From the NCBI RefSeq assembly GCF_002087295.1, contig NZ_MWVI01000071.1, positions 1-64,000 on the forward strand: a DNA stretch of 64,000 nucleotides. Reading direction: 5' to 3'. Below are positions 19,018 to 28,636 of this stretch, piece after piece. Under the pieces are notes generated by a model. The model saw only the letters and a program-made list of their open reading frames with translations. It made no database searches and was not told the origin of the DNA. The DNA comes from Vreelandella lionensis (GTDB lineage: Bacteria; Pseudomonadota; Gammaproteobacteria; Pseudomonadales; Halomonadaceae). The stretch's first letter is position 1. Each line of letters opens with the position of its first letter. The translations under genes and the position numbers were made by a program.

Positions 19018-19462
19018 ATGAACGCAGTCATTGTTGATGTCGACGGCACGCTGGCCGAGTTTCACCCTGCGATGTCCACGAGTGGGTACTTGGCCCCGCC
19101 AAACAGTGGGATCCTTTCTTTGCCCACATGGCGAACGCGCCGGTGATTGAGCCCGTCGCCCGGCTGGTCAAACTGCTAAAAGCCCAAGGTCAGCAGATCG
19201 TCATCTGCAGTGGCCGCCCAGACAGCCACCGAGAGCACACCCAGCATGGCTCACCCGCCATGACATTCCTTTCGACGCCATGTACTTACGCCCGGAAGGC
19301 GACGACCATGTGGATGACGAAGAGGTGAAATCAGCGCTACTGAACCAAATGCACAGCGACGGCTTCGCCCCCTGGCTCGTGCTGGATGACCGCGATGCCG
19401 TCGTCGCCCAGTGGCGCGCACTCGGGCTGACCTGCCTACAGTGCGCACCGGGGGATTTTTAA
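19018..19462 (+). CDS. HAD-type phosphatase (PNKP-phosphatase-like), two frameshifts
   Basis: A protein of about 148 residues. The HAD nucleophile motif is IVDVDGTLAEF at residues 5-15; VICSGRPDSHR is the second motif; LVLDDRDAVVAQWRALG near the end is the acidic motif in the form used by polynucleotide 3'-phosphatase-like domains. One base is missing at about 19067 (the frame of FHP continues as CDVHEWVLGPAKQWDPFF) and another at about 19243 (before WLTRHDIPFDAM). It lies nine bases after the MBL gene, is last in the ABC operon, and may remove phosphate from the product of that enzyme. Confidence 0.75.
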
Positions 19463-19553
19463 AGCCGTATATAGCGCTTGTTGCCACTCAGCGATAAAGT
19501 CTTTGCGCGAATACACATTTCACGGATGAACCAAAACATAAGGAGTATGTTGC

Positions 19554-19964
19554 ATGCGCTTACACCGACTAATGTGGGCACCTACGCTTGTGCTGTTAGC
19601 TGCCTGTGGAAACGACGCCAGTACTGATACAAGTAACGATGCAAGTAGTGGCTCCAATGAAGCATCCATCTCGCAAGACATGCTGTATGGGCGTTGGGCG
19701 GCAGAACCCACATGGTGCCAAGAGGGGCAAGAAGGTGCCCCCATCACGTTAGCGCAAGGAAGGTTTGAGGGACGTGAAAACCGTTGCGATATGGCATTGG
19801 AGGAGAGCGATGAACCACATACTTGGCAAGCAACACTCAGCTGCCAAGGGGAGGGAATGACCAGCGAAGAGCGTCTTCAGCTCATCCTGGAAAGCGATAA
19901 TACACTGACCCTTACTTATCTGGATCGTGATCGCCAGCAGATATCGCTTAGCCGCTGTGATTAA
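19554..19964 (+). CDS. Putative lipoprotein
   Basis: A protein of 136 residues with a lipoprotein signal (LVLLAACG, lipid-carrying Cys near residue 19), then a Ser/Asp/Asn-rich linker and a small domain with four more cysteines (WCQEG, NRCDM, SCQGE, SRCD) that could form two disulfides. It resembles no family I can name. An AAGGAG ribosome site eight bases before the ATG supports the start. The DNA is less GC-rich than its neighbours. It converges on the gntR-type gene with only eight bases between stops. Confidence 0.6.
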   Translation: MRLHRLMWAPTLVLLAACGNDASTDTSNDASSGSNEASISQDMLYGRWAAEPTWCQEGQEGAPITLAQGRFEGRENRCDMALEESDEPHTWQATLSCQGEGMTSEERLQLILESDNTLTLTYLDRDRQQISLSRCD

Positions 19965-19972
19965 CGCTCACA

Positions 19973-20657
19973 CTAGCCCGTGCGCTCCATCGGCGCTTCC
20001 ATACGGCGCACGCTGGCAACGAAGTCGCTAAAGCGCTCGCCTTGAATCAACACGTGGTCGCAGAGCGCCTGTTGGGCCTGGGCGGCGTCGCCCTGCTCGA
20101 TGGCGTCGACGATCGTTTGGTGCTCATGGAGCGAGTTGTTCATGCGCTGGCGGACCTGCAGTTGCAAGCGGCGGTAAGGCTTTAAGCGCTGCTTGAGCTG
20201 GCGGGCTTCGCTGGCTAAAAACGTGTTGTGGCTGGCGGTGTAGATACAGTCATGGAAGGCTTCGTTCTCGGAGTAGTACTCATCGGTGTCGCCCGCCAGA
20301 GCGGCGGCTTCGCAACGCTTGTGTGCGGCCTTGAGCGCCGCCAGCTCTGGCTCGCTGATGCGCCGCGCGGCCAAGCGGCCACACATGCCTTCAAGCTCTG
20401 CCATCACTTCAAACATTTCGATTAGCTGATCGATACCCACCTTCGCAACGAACGTGCCTTTCTTCGGCGAGACCGTGACCAGCCCGCTGGCCACCAATTG
20501 TTGAAACGCCTCACGCACTGGGGTGCGCGATACATTGAACTCTTGGCCAAGGGCTTCCGGGTCTAGCCGCTCGCCGGGGGCGCGCCGCCCGTTGATGATG
20601 TCATCCTCCTAAAGAATCCCTTAGCCGCTGTGCGTTGGAACGCTTCGTATCCGCCAT
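19973..20657 (-). CDS. GntR-family (FCD type) regulator, one frameshift
   Basis: A regulator of about 228 residues. The N-terminal winged helix (GQEFNVSRTPVREAFQQL) is followed by the all-helical FCD effector domain (LEGMCGRLAARR, ENEAFHDCIY, EHQTIVDAIEQGD), which binds carboxylic acids in this group. The start at 20657 has AAGGAGG upstream; the first residues (MADTKRSNAQRLRDSL) are in one frame and EDDIINGR onward in another, because of one extra G at about 20609. It is divergent from the malonate TRAP operon and is its likely regulator, with malonate or malonyl-CoA as a plausible ligand. Confidence 0.87.
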
Positions 20658-20686
20658 GACTGACCTCCTTCGGTAACGCCGCAGGC

Positions 20687-20708
20687 TATGACATAAATAT
20701 GGCATAAA
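20687..20708. promoter_or_regulatory. Tandem 11-base repeat, candidate GntR operator
   Basis: TATGACATAAA (20687-20697) is followed directly by TATGGCATAAA (20698-20708), one mismatch in 11. The pair sits between the GntR start and the dctP promoter, just upstream of a TTGACA. A regulator bound there would control the TRAP operon and perhaps its own gene. Confidence 0.5.
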
Positions 20709-20709
20709 T

Positions 20710-20738
20710 TTGACATTAGCATACATAACCGCTATTGA
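20710..20738 (+). promoter_or_regulatory. Candidate sigma-70 promoter for the malonate operon
   Basis: TTGACA at 20710-20715 is a perfect -35 box. After a 17-base spacer TATTGA at 20733-20738 matches three of six -10 positions. The dctP start is about 70 bases downstream. Confidence 0.4.
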
Positions 20739-20811
20739 AATATATATCAGCTCGCCTGATAAACACACAACGCTAATCCAAACACACAACAACAACTGTT
20801 GGAGACGCCAC

Positions 20812-21807
20812 ATGAAACGCTTCTTACTGCCCACCGCTGCGGCCCTGGGCCTCGCTATTGCAGCCTCCCACGCCAATGCGGATACCGTCCTACGCGCTTC
20901 TCACCAGTTCCCAGGGGGCCAAGGCGATATTCGCGATGAAATGGTGCAGATGATGGCACGCCACGTCGCCGATGCGGATGTCGGCTTGACCATCGAAGTT
21001 TACCCAGGCCAGTCGCTGTTTAAGGCTCGTGAGCAGTGGGGCGCCATCGCCCGCGGCCGCCTGGATATCACCTCGCTGCCGCTGGATTATGCCAGCGGTC
21101 GCCACCCGGAATTTTCGGCCACGCTGATGCCGGGCTTGGTGCGTAACCAGGCCCACGCCCAGCGGCTGAACGACTCCGAGTACATGACGATGATTAAAGA
21201 CGTCATCATCGAAGGCGGGGCACGCGTGCTAGCGGATGCTTGGCTATCGGGTGGTTTCGCCTCTAGCGAGCAGTGCATTACCTCCCCAGAAACGGTGAAT
21301 GGGCAGAACATCCGCGCCGCTGGCCCTGCGTTTGAAGAGATGCTGGAAGCGGCCGGCGCGTCGATCTCCTCCATGCCCTCCTCCGAGGTCTACACCGCCA
21401 TGCAAACCGGCGTGCTGGAAGCCGCCAACACCTCTTCTATGTCGGTCATCTCCTTCCGCCTTTACGAACAGGTGGAGTGCTTGACGGAACCCGGCGATTA
21501 CGCCCTCTGGTTTATGTACGAGCCCATCCTGATCTCTGAGCAGGTGTGGCAAGGCTTAACCGAGGAGCAGCAAGCCGCGCTCATGGAAGCCGGTGAGGCC
21601 GCCGAGGTCTATTTCGCGGAAGAAGCGGCCGCCATCGACCAGCAGATGGTCGACGTGTACGAGGAGAACGGCGTCGAGGTGGTCAGTATGAGCGAGGATG
21701 ACTACAACGCCTGGCTTGAGATTGCCCGCGAAACCTCCTACAAAAACTTTGCCGATAACGTTCCCAACGGTCAGGCCATCATCGACGCAGCGCTTGCCGT
21801 CGAGTAA
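20812..21807 (+). CDS. dctP: TRAP transporter periplasmic binding protein
   Basis: A periplasmic solute-binding protein of 331 residues with a signal peptide cut near SHANA. DctP-family marks: VLRASHQFPGGQGD at the mature start, PGQSLFKAREQW, and the substrate-binding segment NIRAAGPAFEEMLEAAGA with an arginine that grips the carboxylate. GGAG precedes the ATG at 20812. It is first of dctP-dctQ-dctM-matA-matB; the two enzymes downstream make malonate the most likely ligand, like the malonate TRAP systems known in rhizobia. Confidence 0.9.
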   Translation: MKRFLLPTAAALGLAIAASHANADTVLRASHQFPGGQGDIRDEMVQMMARHVADADVGLTIEVYPGQSLFKAREQWGAIARGRLDITSLPLDYASGRHPEFSATLMPGLVRNQAHAQRLNDSEYMTMIKDVIIEGGARVLADAWLSGGFASSEQCITSPETVNGQNIRAAGPAFEEMLEAAGASISSMPSSEVYTAMQTGVLEAANTSSMSVISFRLYEQVECLTEPGDYALWFMYEPILISEQVWQGLTEEQQAALMEAGEAAEVYFAEEAAAIDQQMVDVYEENGVEVVSMSEDDYNAWLEIARETSYKNFADNVPNGQAIIDAALAVE

Positions 21808-21829
21808 GGCGCGCCTCCATTGACCGTGC

Positions 21830-21850
21830 TGGCCACTCGCTGAGTGGCCA
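21830..21850 (+). terminator. Hairpin between dctP and dctQ, likely attenuator or mRNA stabiliser
   Basis: TGGCCACTC (21830-21838), loop GCT, GAGTGGCCA (21842-21850): a perfect nine-base stem 23 bases after the dctP stop. There is no long T-run after it. Such hairpins behind the binding-protein gene often let it be made in excess over the membrane subunits. Confidence 0.5.
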
Positions 21851-21887
21851 CGTTTGTCCGCTGCTTGCTGAGCTTGACGAGGGAACT

Positions 21888-22409
21888 ATGGCAACTTCAA
21901 CCACTCACCCCCCTGCCGTACGCAGCGGGGTCATCGGCGGCTATATCCGTTTGATGGATATGCTGTCGCGCGCGTCGGCTTACCTAGCCTGTGCCATGTT
22001 CGTGGCAGGCGTTTTGGTGATCTGCCAGATGGTCTTTATCCGCTACGCCTTGGGCATGAGCACAAGCTGGCAGACCGAATTCACGATTTTCTCCGTGACC
22101 GGGGCCATGCTGATGGGCAGCCCCTACGTACTGATGACCGGTGGCCATGTGGCGATCACCATCGTACCGGACGCCCTCGGCGGCCTAGCGCAAAAAGCCA
22201 TGCGTTTAGTCGCATCGCTGTTTGGCCTGCTCTTTTGCGCGGCGCTGGCCTACGCCTCTTGGGTGTACGTCTTTGAAGCGCTGCACGGCGAATGGACCAC
22301 TGGCTCGGTGTGGAACCCACCGCTCTGGCCCGCCATTCTGCCCATGGCCGTGGGGGCCACGCTGCTCTCGCTGCAGTACGTGGCTGAAATTATGCGCGGG
22401 GAGGGCTAA
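21888..22409 (+). CDS. dctQ: TRAP transporter small permease
   Basis: A membrane protein of 173 residues with four hydrophobic helices, the DctQ subunit that pairs with DctM. The family segment MSTSWQTEFTIF lies after the second helix start and GGHVAITIV in the middle. The start ATG at 21888 follows GAGGGAAC. Two bases separate its stop from dctM. The frame is intact. Confidence 0.88.
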   Translation: MATSTTHPPAVRSGVIGGYIRLMDMLSRASAYLACAMFVAGVLVICQMVFIRYALGMSTSWQTEFTIFSVTGAMLMGSPYVLMTGGHVAITIVPDALGGLAQKAMRLVASLFGLLFCAALAYASWVYVFEALHGEWTTGSVWNPPLWPAILPMAVGATLLSLQYVAEIMRGEG

Positions 22410-22411
22410 TC

Positions 22412-23746
22412 ATGGATCCCATTACGCTTGGCATTATCGTGGCCATTGGTTTGATTGTGCTGATGGCGATTGGTACCCCGATTGCGTTCGCGCTTGGCGG
22501 TGTGTCACTGCTGGCGCTGCTGTACGACCGGGGCCTGCCGGAACTTACCTACTTTGGCGAAACGTTTTTTGATCGCATCGCGGAGTTTGGCTTTGTTGCC
22601 ATCCCGCTGTTTATTCTGATGGGCGCGGCGGTGGCCTCCTCCCCCACCGGGCGCGTTCTTTACCGCTCGCTAGACCCGTGGATGGGTCGCCTGCCCGGCG
22701 GCCTGGCAGTCGCTAATATCGGTGCCTGCTCTATTTTCGCTGCGCTCTCGGGTTCCTCCCCCGCCACCTGCGCCCCCATCGGCAAAATTGGGCATTCCTG
22801 AAATGCGCACCCGTGGCTACCCGGATGGCGTGGCGGCGGGCTGTATCGCCGCAGGCGGCACGCTGGGGATTTTGATTCCCCCCTCGGTCACCATGATTAT
22901 CTACGGGATCTCGACCGAAACCTCGATTGGCCGCCTGTTTATTGCCGGGGTGGTGCCGGGCTTTATGCTCGCGGGCCTGTTTATGATCTGGACCATGATC
23001 GCCTGCAAGCTGGCCGGGGGTTACAACAACCCACTGGCGGCCTCTGCTGAAAAGATGAAGGAGAACATCAAGCAGAACGTCGATAGCAACATGAAGGCGC
23101 TGGTGCGGGTGCTGCCCTTCTTGGGTGTGGTCGCGGGTATTCTATTTGCCCTTTACGGCGGCGTGGCGACTCCGTCGGAAGCCGCAGGCGTGGGGGCATT
23201 TCTCTGCTTGGCGCTGGCGATTGTAATTTACCGCATGTGGCAGGTGGGCCCACCAAGCTGCTCATGCGCGACTCGCTGCGGGAAAGCGTGATGATCATGC
23301 TGGTGATCGCCACCGCCGAGGTGTTCGCTTACGCGCTCTCGTCGATGTTCATCACCCAAACCGTGGCCGCGGCCATTGCCGATTTAGAAGTGAATCGCTG
23401 GGTGCTGATGGGCGTCATCAACCTGTTCTTATTAGTGGCAGGATTCTTCCTCCCCCCTGTTGCTGTCATCGTGATGACCGCGCCGATTCTGCTGCCGATC
23501 ATTTTGGCGGCGGACTTCGACCCCTACTGGTTCGCGGTCATTCTTACCATCAACTTGGAAATCGGCCTGATCACGCCGCCGGTGGGGCTTAACCTGTTCA
23601 TTATTAAAGGCATCGCACCCGATATCTCGCTGCGGGATATTCTGATGGGCAGCCTGCCCTATGCGCTGTGCATGGTGCTGGGCATTCTGCTGCTTTGCCT
23701 GTTTCCGGGGATTGCGCTATGGCTACCGAACCTGATCATGGGTTAA
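22412..23746 (+). CDS. dctM: TRAP transporter large permease, two frameshifts
   Basis: The sodium-driven transport subunit, about 444 residues, twelve or more hydrophobic helices. Family marks: IPLFILMGAAVASSP, the conserved GSSPATCA segment, GTLGILIPPSV and ITPPVGLNLF. The frame shifts by one extra base at about 22785 (an AAAA run in GGCAAAATTGG) and back by one missing base at about 23247 (GGGCCCACC region), so that three overlapping open frames together make one normal protein. It works with DctP and DctQ on malonate uptake, inferred from context. Confidence 0.9.
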
Positions 23747-23759
23747 AGGGGGACGCATC

Positions 23760-25115
23760 ATGAACATGACCTTTCTCCAAGAGATGTTTAACAGCATCAC
23801 CCAGCGGGACGCGCTGTTGCGGCGCAAACACCCGGAAACGCTGACGCCCGACCATCATCAGCTGGTCAAAGCCTGCCAAGCGCTACTAGCTAGTGACGGC
23901 GAAGCCTCCAGCATTGCGCTGGCCAGCCGCGCACTGGCGATTTACCAGCGGCTGTCGGAAGGGGAAAAACGCCAGTTTTTTAAGCGCCTAGCCGACGACT
24001 TTGCCGCGGAACCGCAGCAGATTGATAGCGCCTACCAAGCCTATCAACAGGCCCGAGACAACCACACGCTGCAGGCGCTGTTTGAAGCCTGTGAGCCGCG
24101 TCGCCAGGAGCTGTTTAGGCGCTTGAACCTCGCCACCGACGGTACTTACGACCTCGTCAAAATGCGTGAGGATCTGCTGCAGCTGCTGCGCGAGGAGCCC
24201 AACTTAGCGCCCATTGATGATGACTTTGCGCACCTGTTTGGCTCCTGGTTTAACCGCGGCTTTTTGATGCTCAAGCGGATCGACTGGAACACACCTGCTT
24301 CTATCCTAGAAAAAATCATCCGCTATGAAGCGGTGCATGAAATTCAGGACTGGAACGACCTACGGCGGCGCTTGGATGCTAGGGATCGCCGCTGCTTCGC
24401 ATTTTTTCACCCCGCGATTGGCGACGAACCGCTGATTTTCGTGGAGGTCGCACTCCACAAAGGGCTACCCAGCCGTATTCAACCCATTTTGGCAGGCGTT
24501 GAGGATGGCTTGGCGGACCCAGATGATGCCGATACCGCAGCCTTCTTCGGTATCAGCAACTGCCAAACCGGGCTGCGCGGCATTTCATTTGGCAACTTCC
24601 TCATCAAGCAGGTAGTGCAGGAGCTCAGCCAGGAGCTGCCCCAGCTCAAGTACTTCGTTACCCTCTCGCCGGTGCCCGGCTTCGCCCAGTGGCTTGCCGA
24701 ACAGCAGCAGGAAGCCCAGTGGCCCGATAGCATCCGTGAGGCGCTCGACGCGCTAGCAACGCCCAACTGGCAGCAGGACAAGGCCCGCGAAGAGCGCCTC
24801 AAAACCGCCATTCGCCCGCTCGCTGCCCACTATTTGGTCGATCAGAAGAACCGCCATGGCCTGCCGCTGAACCCGGTGGCCCGCTTCCACTTGGGCAACG
24901 GTGCCGAGCTGCATCGCATCAACTGGCTGGGCGATGTGTCTGCCAAAGGGATGAAGCAAGCGGCAGGGCTGATGGTGAACTACCTCTACGTGCTCGACGA
25001 TATCGAGCGCAATCACGAAAACTATACCGCAAAGGCCACCGTTGCCTGTTCAAGCGAGGTGCGCGACCTAGCTCGCCGCGCCCGCAAGCTGGCCAAGGGA
25101 GAGACCACCAAATGA
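23760..25115 (+). CDS. matA: Malonyl-CoA decarboxylase
   Basis: The enzyme removes CO2 from malonyl-CoA to give acetyl-CoA. A protein of 451 residues with an N-terminal helical oligomerisation part and a C-terminal GNAT-like catalytic domain: HLFGSWFNRGFLML, EAVHEIQDW, FAFFHPAIGDEPLIFVEVAL, FFGISNCQTGLRGISFGNFLIK, and the catalytic serine region TLSPVPGF. It is intact. AAAGGGGG precedes the ATG. It overlaps matB by four bases, so decarboxylase and synthetase are translationally coupled. Confidence 0.94.
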   Translation: MNMTFLQEMFNSITQRDALLRRKHPETLTPDHHQLVKACQALLASDGEASSIALASRALAIYQRLSEGEKRQFFKRLADDFAAEPQQIDSAYQAYQQARDNHTLQALFEACEPRRQELFRRLNLATDGTYDLVKMREDLLQLLREEPNLAPIDDDFAHLFGSWFNRGFLMLKRIDWNTPASILEKIIRYEAVHEIQDWNDLRRRLDARDRRCFAFFHPAIGDEPLIFVEVALHKGLPSRIQPILAGVEDGLADPDDADTAAFFGISNCQTGLRGISFGNFLIKQVVQELSQELPQLKYFVTLSPVPGFAQWLAEQQQEAQWPDSIREALDALATPNWQQDKAREERLKTAIRPLAAHYLVDQKNRHGLPLNPVARFHLGNGAELHRINWLGDVSAKGMKQAAGLMVNYLYVLDDIERNHENYTAKATVACSSEVRDLARRARKLAKGETTK

Positions 25116-26637
25116 ACCACAACTTATTTGACACCTTTGCCGCGCGTATGCGCGAGCGTGCCAACGCCCCCTTTACCACCACCCGCGAGGGCCGCCACTA
25201 CAGCTACCAAGACGCGCTCAGCGCCAGCGCCCAGCTTGCCGGGGCACTGACCGCGCTAGGCGTGAACGTAGGCGACCGCGTGGCGGTGCAGGTGGATAAA
25301 AGTCCGGAAGCCATTTTGCTCTACCTCGCCTGCCTGCGTATCGGCGGCGTCTATTTACCGCTCAATACCGGCTATACCGGCGATGAGATCCGCTATTTTT
25401 TGAAAGACGCCGAGCCCGCGCTGTTCGTTTGCAGGCCTTCAGACATCGACACCGCCCGCGCCATTGCCAGCGATACCGGCTGCCCGGCGGTCGAAAGCTT
25501 AGGCACCGATGCCCATGGCAGCTTGATGGAGAAAGCGCAACAGAGTGACCCAAGAGACGACATCGTCACGCTGGGCGAGCGAGATTTGGCAGCGATTCTA
25601 TACACCTCGGGCACTACAGGCCGCTCAAAAGGCGCGATGCTGACCCATCGCAACCTTGCCTCTAACGCGGAAACGCTGGTCTCATCTTGGCATTTTAGCG
25701 CTGAAGATCGGCTGATCCATGCGCTGCCTATTTTTCATACCCACGGCCTGTTCGTGGCGTGCAACGTCACGCTGATGGCCGGTGCCAGCATGTGCTTTTT
25801 GCCTAAATTCGATGCCGATGTCATTTTCGATGAGCTGCCCAAAGGCAGCGTGATGATGGGCGTACCCACGTTCTATACCCGCTTGGTTCAAGACCCGCGC
25901 CTGACCCCCGAGATCACCGCTCATATGCGGCTATTTGTGTCAGGCTCGGCACCGCTCACCGCAGAAACCCACGAAGCCTTTGAAGCCAAAACGGGCCACG
26001 CCATTCTTGAGCGCTACGGCATGACCGAAACCAATATGAACATCTCCAACCCCTACACCGGGGCACGCCGAGCAGGCACCGTGGGCATGCCGCTACCCGG
26101 CGTTGAAATGCGCATTACCAGCCGGGAAACCGGCGAAGAAGTGGCGCAGGGTGAGATTGGTATGCTGCAGATTCGCGGCCCGAACGTGTTCATTGGCTAC
26201 TGGCGCATGCCGGAAAAAACCCGTGAAGAGCTGCTGGAAGATGGTTTTTTCATCACGGGCGATCGCGCCATGGTCGATGAGCAGGGCTACGTGCATATCG
26301 TGGGGTCGGGATAAAGACCTGGTGATTTCCGGCGGGTATAACGTCTACCCCAAAGAGGTCGAGCAGGTGATTGATTAGCTGCCGCAGGTGGGGGAATCTG
26401 CCGTGATTGGCCTGCCCCACCCCGACTTTGGCGAAGGCGTCACTGCTGTAGTGATAACCCAGCCACGGGGAGCAGGTGGATGAAGCCGCCATTCTGAATC
26501 ATTTAGAGGGGCGGCTGGCCAAGTACAAACAGCCGAAGCGGGTCTTTTTTGTCGACTCGCGGCCGCGCAACACCATGGGCAAAGTGCAAAAGAACGAGCT
26601 GCGCAAACGCTTCGACACCACCTACCACGCCGCTTAG
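25112..26637 (+). CDS. matB: Malonyl-CoA synthetase, two frameshifts and one in-frame stop near the 3' end
   Basis: An acyl-CoA synthetase of the ANL family, about 508 residues, that activates malonate with ATP and CoA. Marks: the P-loop YTSGTTGRSKGA near residue 165, LPIFHTHGLF, RYGMTETNM, ITGDRA, and in the C-terminal domain DLVISGGYNVYPKEVE and the lysine region PRNTMGKVQKNELRK. Three lesions lie close together: an extra G at about 26306, a TAG at 26376-26378 where GAG is expected, and an extra G at about 26475. Sequence between them is fully conserved, so error is likelier than decay, but three in 170 bases is the densest cluster in the window. Confidence 0.9.
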
Positions 26638-26662
26638 CCGATTCGTTAAAAACGCCCCACCC

Positions 26663-26703
26663 AAAACAGCCACGCCCCGCAAAACGGGGCGTGGCTGTTT
26701 TTT
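26663..26703. terminator. Strong bidirectional terminator after matB
   Basis: AAAACAGCCACGCCCCG (26663-26679), loop CAAAA, CGGGGCGTGGCTGTTTT (26685-26701), then TT: a perfect 17-base stem with A-tract and T-tract on either side. It separates convergent matB and the symporter gene and would work for both. Confidence 0.92.
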
Positions 26704-26734
26704 CTCAAATGCTGCCTTTTAAACGCGGGCGTGA

Positions 26735-28333
26735 TTAGCCACCCGCAAAGGAGGCGTACATAATCACCACCAAAACCACCAGCACGATACCGGTAGGCAC
26801 CGCACCTTTCCACGGAGTGAGATCGACATCGCCGGAGTCTTCCTGCACCCAGCCCGTTGCGCGGGGGCGCAGCTTACCGATCACCAGCATGACCGCCACC
26901 AGCAGCACGAACACCGCAGCGACGAAGTGGAACTCGTGCATCACCATGGGCAGCTTGTTGAACGGCGGCACGAAGTAGCCCGCCGCAATCAGCAAACAGC
27001 CGCCGACCAGCGCTCCTTTCGCCGCCATGGGCGGCACGCGTTTTGGCAGCAGGCCCACCAGCACCACGGCGAGAATCGGGATGAAGTAGATCGCGTTCAT
27101 CTTCTGCAGGTAGCCGAACAGGCTGTCCTGGCCCGCCAGCAGCGGGGCAATGATCATGGTGGTAATCGCCATGATCCAGCCAAACACCTTGCCGGATTTC
27201 ACCACCTGCTCTTCCGTGGCGTCCTTTTTCAGCACGCCTTTGTAGATCCCCAGGCTGAAGATCGTCGTGGTGCTGTTCAGCGCGGAGTTAAACGAGGAGA
27301 GAATCGCCCCGACCATCACCGCCGCAAAGAAGCCGGTCAAGTAGGGCGGCAGCACGTTGAATACTAGGTGGCCATACGCCTCGTCTGCGCGGATGCCCTG
27401 GTCGGCATACAGGTGGTAGGCGATGATGCCGGGCAGCACCAGGTACAGTGGCCCCAATAGCTTCAGAAAGCCCGTCAGCAGGACGCCCTTCTGGCCTTCG
27501 GCCAGGTTCTTGGCGGCAAAGGTGCGCTGAATGATTTGCTGGTTGGTGGTCCAGTAGAAGAGGTGAAGCAGCAGCACGCCGGTAAAGATGGTTGAGAATG
27601 GTACCTGCTGTTCCGGGCCACCCATGGAGTTGAATTTGCTGGGGTCGCTCTCTTTCAAGATATTCCAGCCTTCCATCACGCCGGTGCCGCCGCTCACCGC
27701 CTGTAGGCCGAAGTAAACGATCACGAAGCCGCCAATCAGCAGGCCTACCCCGTTGAGGGTATCCGATACCGCCACCGTACGCAGGCCGCCAAACAGCGCG
27801 TAGACCGCACCAATCAGGCCCACCGCCCATACCGTCGCCCAGAGCAGCGCAGTGTTGGATTCAATGCCGGTCAGGCCCTGTAAGTCCAGCATGCCCTGAA
27901 GGCCGATGGCCCCGGAGTAGAGGATGATCGGCAGCAGCACCACCGCGTAGGCAATCAGGAAGATAACGTTGGCAATCAGCTGCGTGCCTGTATCAAAACG
28001 AATCGCCAGCAGTTGCGGCAGCGTGGCAATGCCGCTTTTCAAAAAGCGCGGCAGGAAGAACAGCGCCAACGCCAACAGGGCAATCACGGCGATCACTTCC
28101 CACGCCATGACGCTTAAACCATCGGTAAACGCGGACCCGTTCAGCCCCACCATCTGCTCGGTGGAGAGGTTGGTCATCAGCATGGACGCTGCGATCAGCG
28201 GAAAGGTCAGCGTGCGACCTGCCAGGAAATAGCCGCTGGTGCTGCGGTGGTCATCACGCCGTGTGATGCGCCATGTGACAAAGGCCACCAGGCCCGTAAA
28301 GAACAGAAACGATGCCAGGGTTAGGGCATGCAT
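26735..28333 (-). CDS. SSS-family sodium/solute symporter (YidK-like)
   Basis: A membrane protein of 532 residues with about fourteen helices, of the sodium:solute symporter family that includes sugar carriers. [10 protein letters not shown] and [16 protein letters not shown] near the N-terminus, [14 protein letters not shown] in the middle and [13 protein letters not shown] carry the sodium-site pattern; overall it resembles E. coli YidK. The substrate, probably a sugar or polyol, is not evident. It is a single gene with its own 5' gap. The frame is intact. Confidence 0.87.
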   Translation of the reverse strand: MHALTLASFLFFTGLVAFVTWRITRRDDHRSTSGYFLAGRTLTFPLIAASMLMTNLSTEQMVGLNGSAFTDGLSVMAWEVIAVIALLALALFFLPRFLKSGIATLPQLLAIRFDTGTQLIANVIFLIAYAVVLLPIILYSGAIGLQGMLDLQGLTGIESNTALLWATVWAVGLIGAVYALFGGLRTVAVSDTLNGVGLLIGGFVIVYFGLQAVSGGTGVMEGWNILKESDPSKFNSMGGPEQQVPFSTIFTGVLLLHLFYWTTNQQIIQRTFAAKNLAEGQKGVLLTGFLKLLGPLYLVLPGIIAYHLYADQGIRADEAYGHLVFNVLPPYLTGFFAAVMVGAILSSFNSALNSTTTIFSLGIYKGVLKKDATEEQVVKSGKVFGWIMAITTMIIAPLLAGQDSLFGYLQKMNAIYFIPILAVVLVGLLPKRVPPMAAKGALVGGCLLIAAGYFVPPFNKLPMVMHEFHFVAAVFVLLVAVMLVIGKLRPRATGWVQEDSGDVDLTPWKGAVPTGIVLVVLVVIMYASFAGG

Positions 28334-28636
28334 GGGGGAGGATCCTTCGATGCGGTCGCGTCTGAAGCGGTGCCCAACAGGGGCACGAAGAGCGGTATCA
28401 AGCGATACGACACGGTGAGTTTAGGTAAAAATACCAAGCATCGCGGGATTTTAAGCGGGTGACACGATTCATCTATTAGCCTTTAGTCGCAACAAAAGTC
28501 AAAAAATAGGTTTTTTTACTACTTACTAAGCGGCGCGACGAAAGGCGGTGGATGATTGCCGCTCTCCGGCTAAGCTATGTCACAATGCTGACTGTTGACT
28601 GACCACACGTCATTAACCACAAGGATGCGCACCGCC
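28334..28636. other. Intergenic region upstream of the symporter and the DUF350 operon
   Basis: About 300 bases between two divergent genes, more AT-rich than the surroundings (for example TTTTTTTACTACTTACTAAG near 28510). It must hold both promoters, but no convincing -35/-10 pair, repeat or small ORF stands out. Confidence 0.4.
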
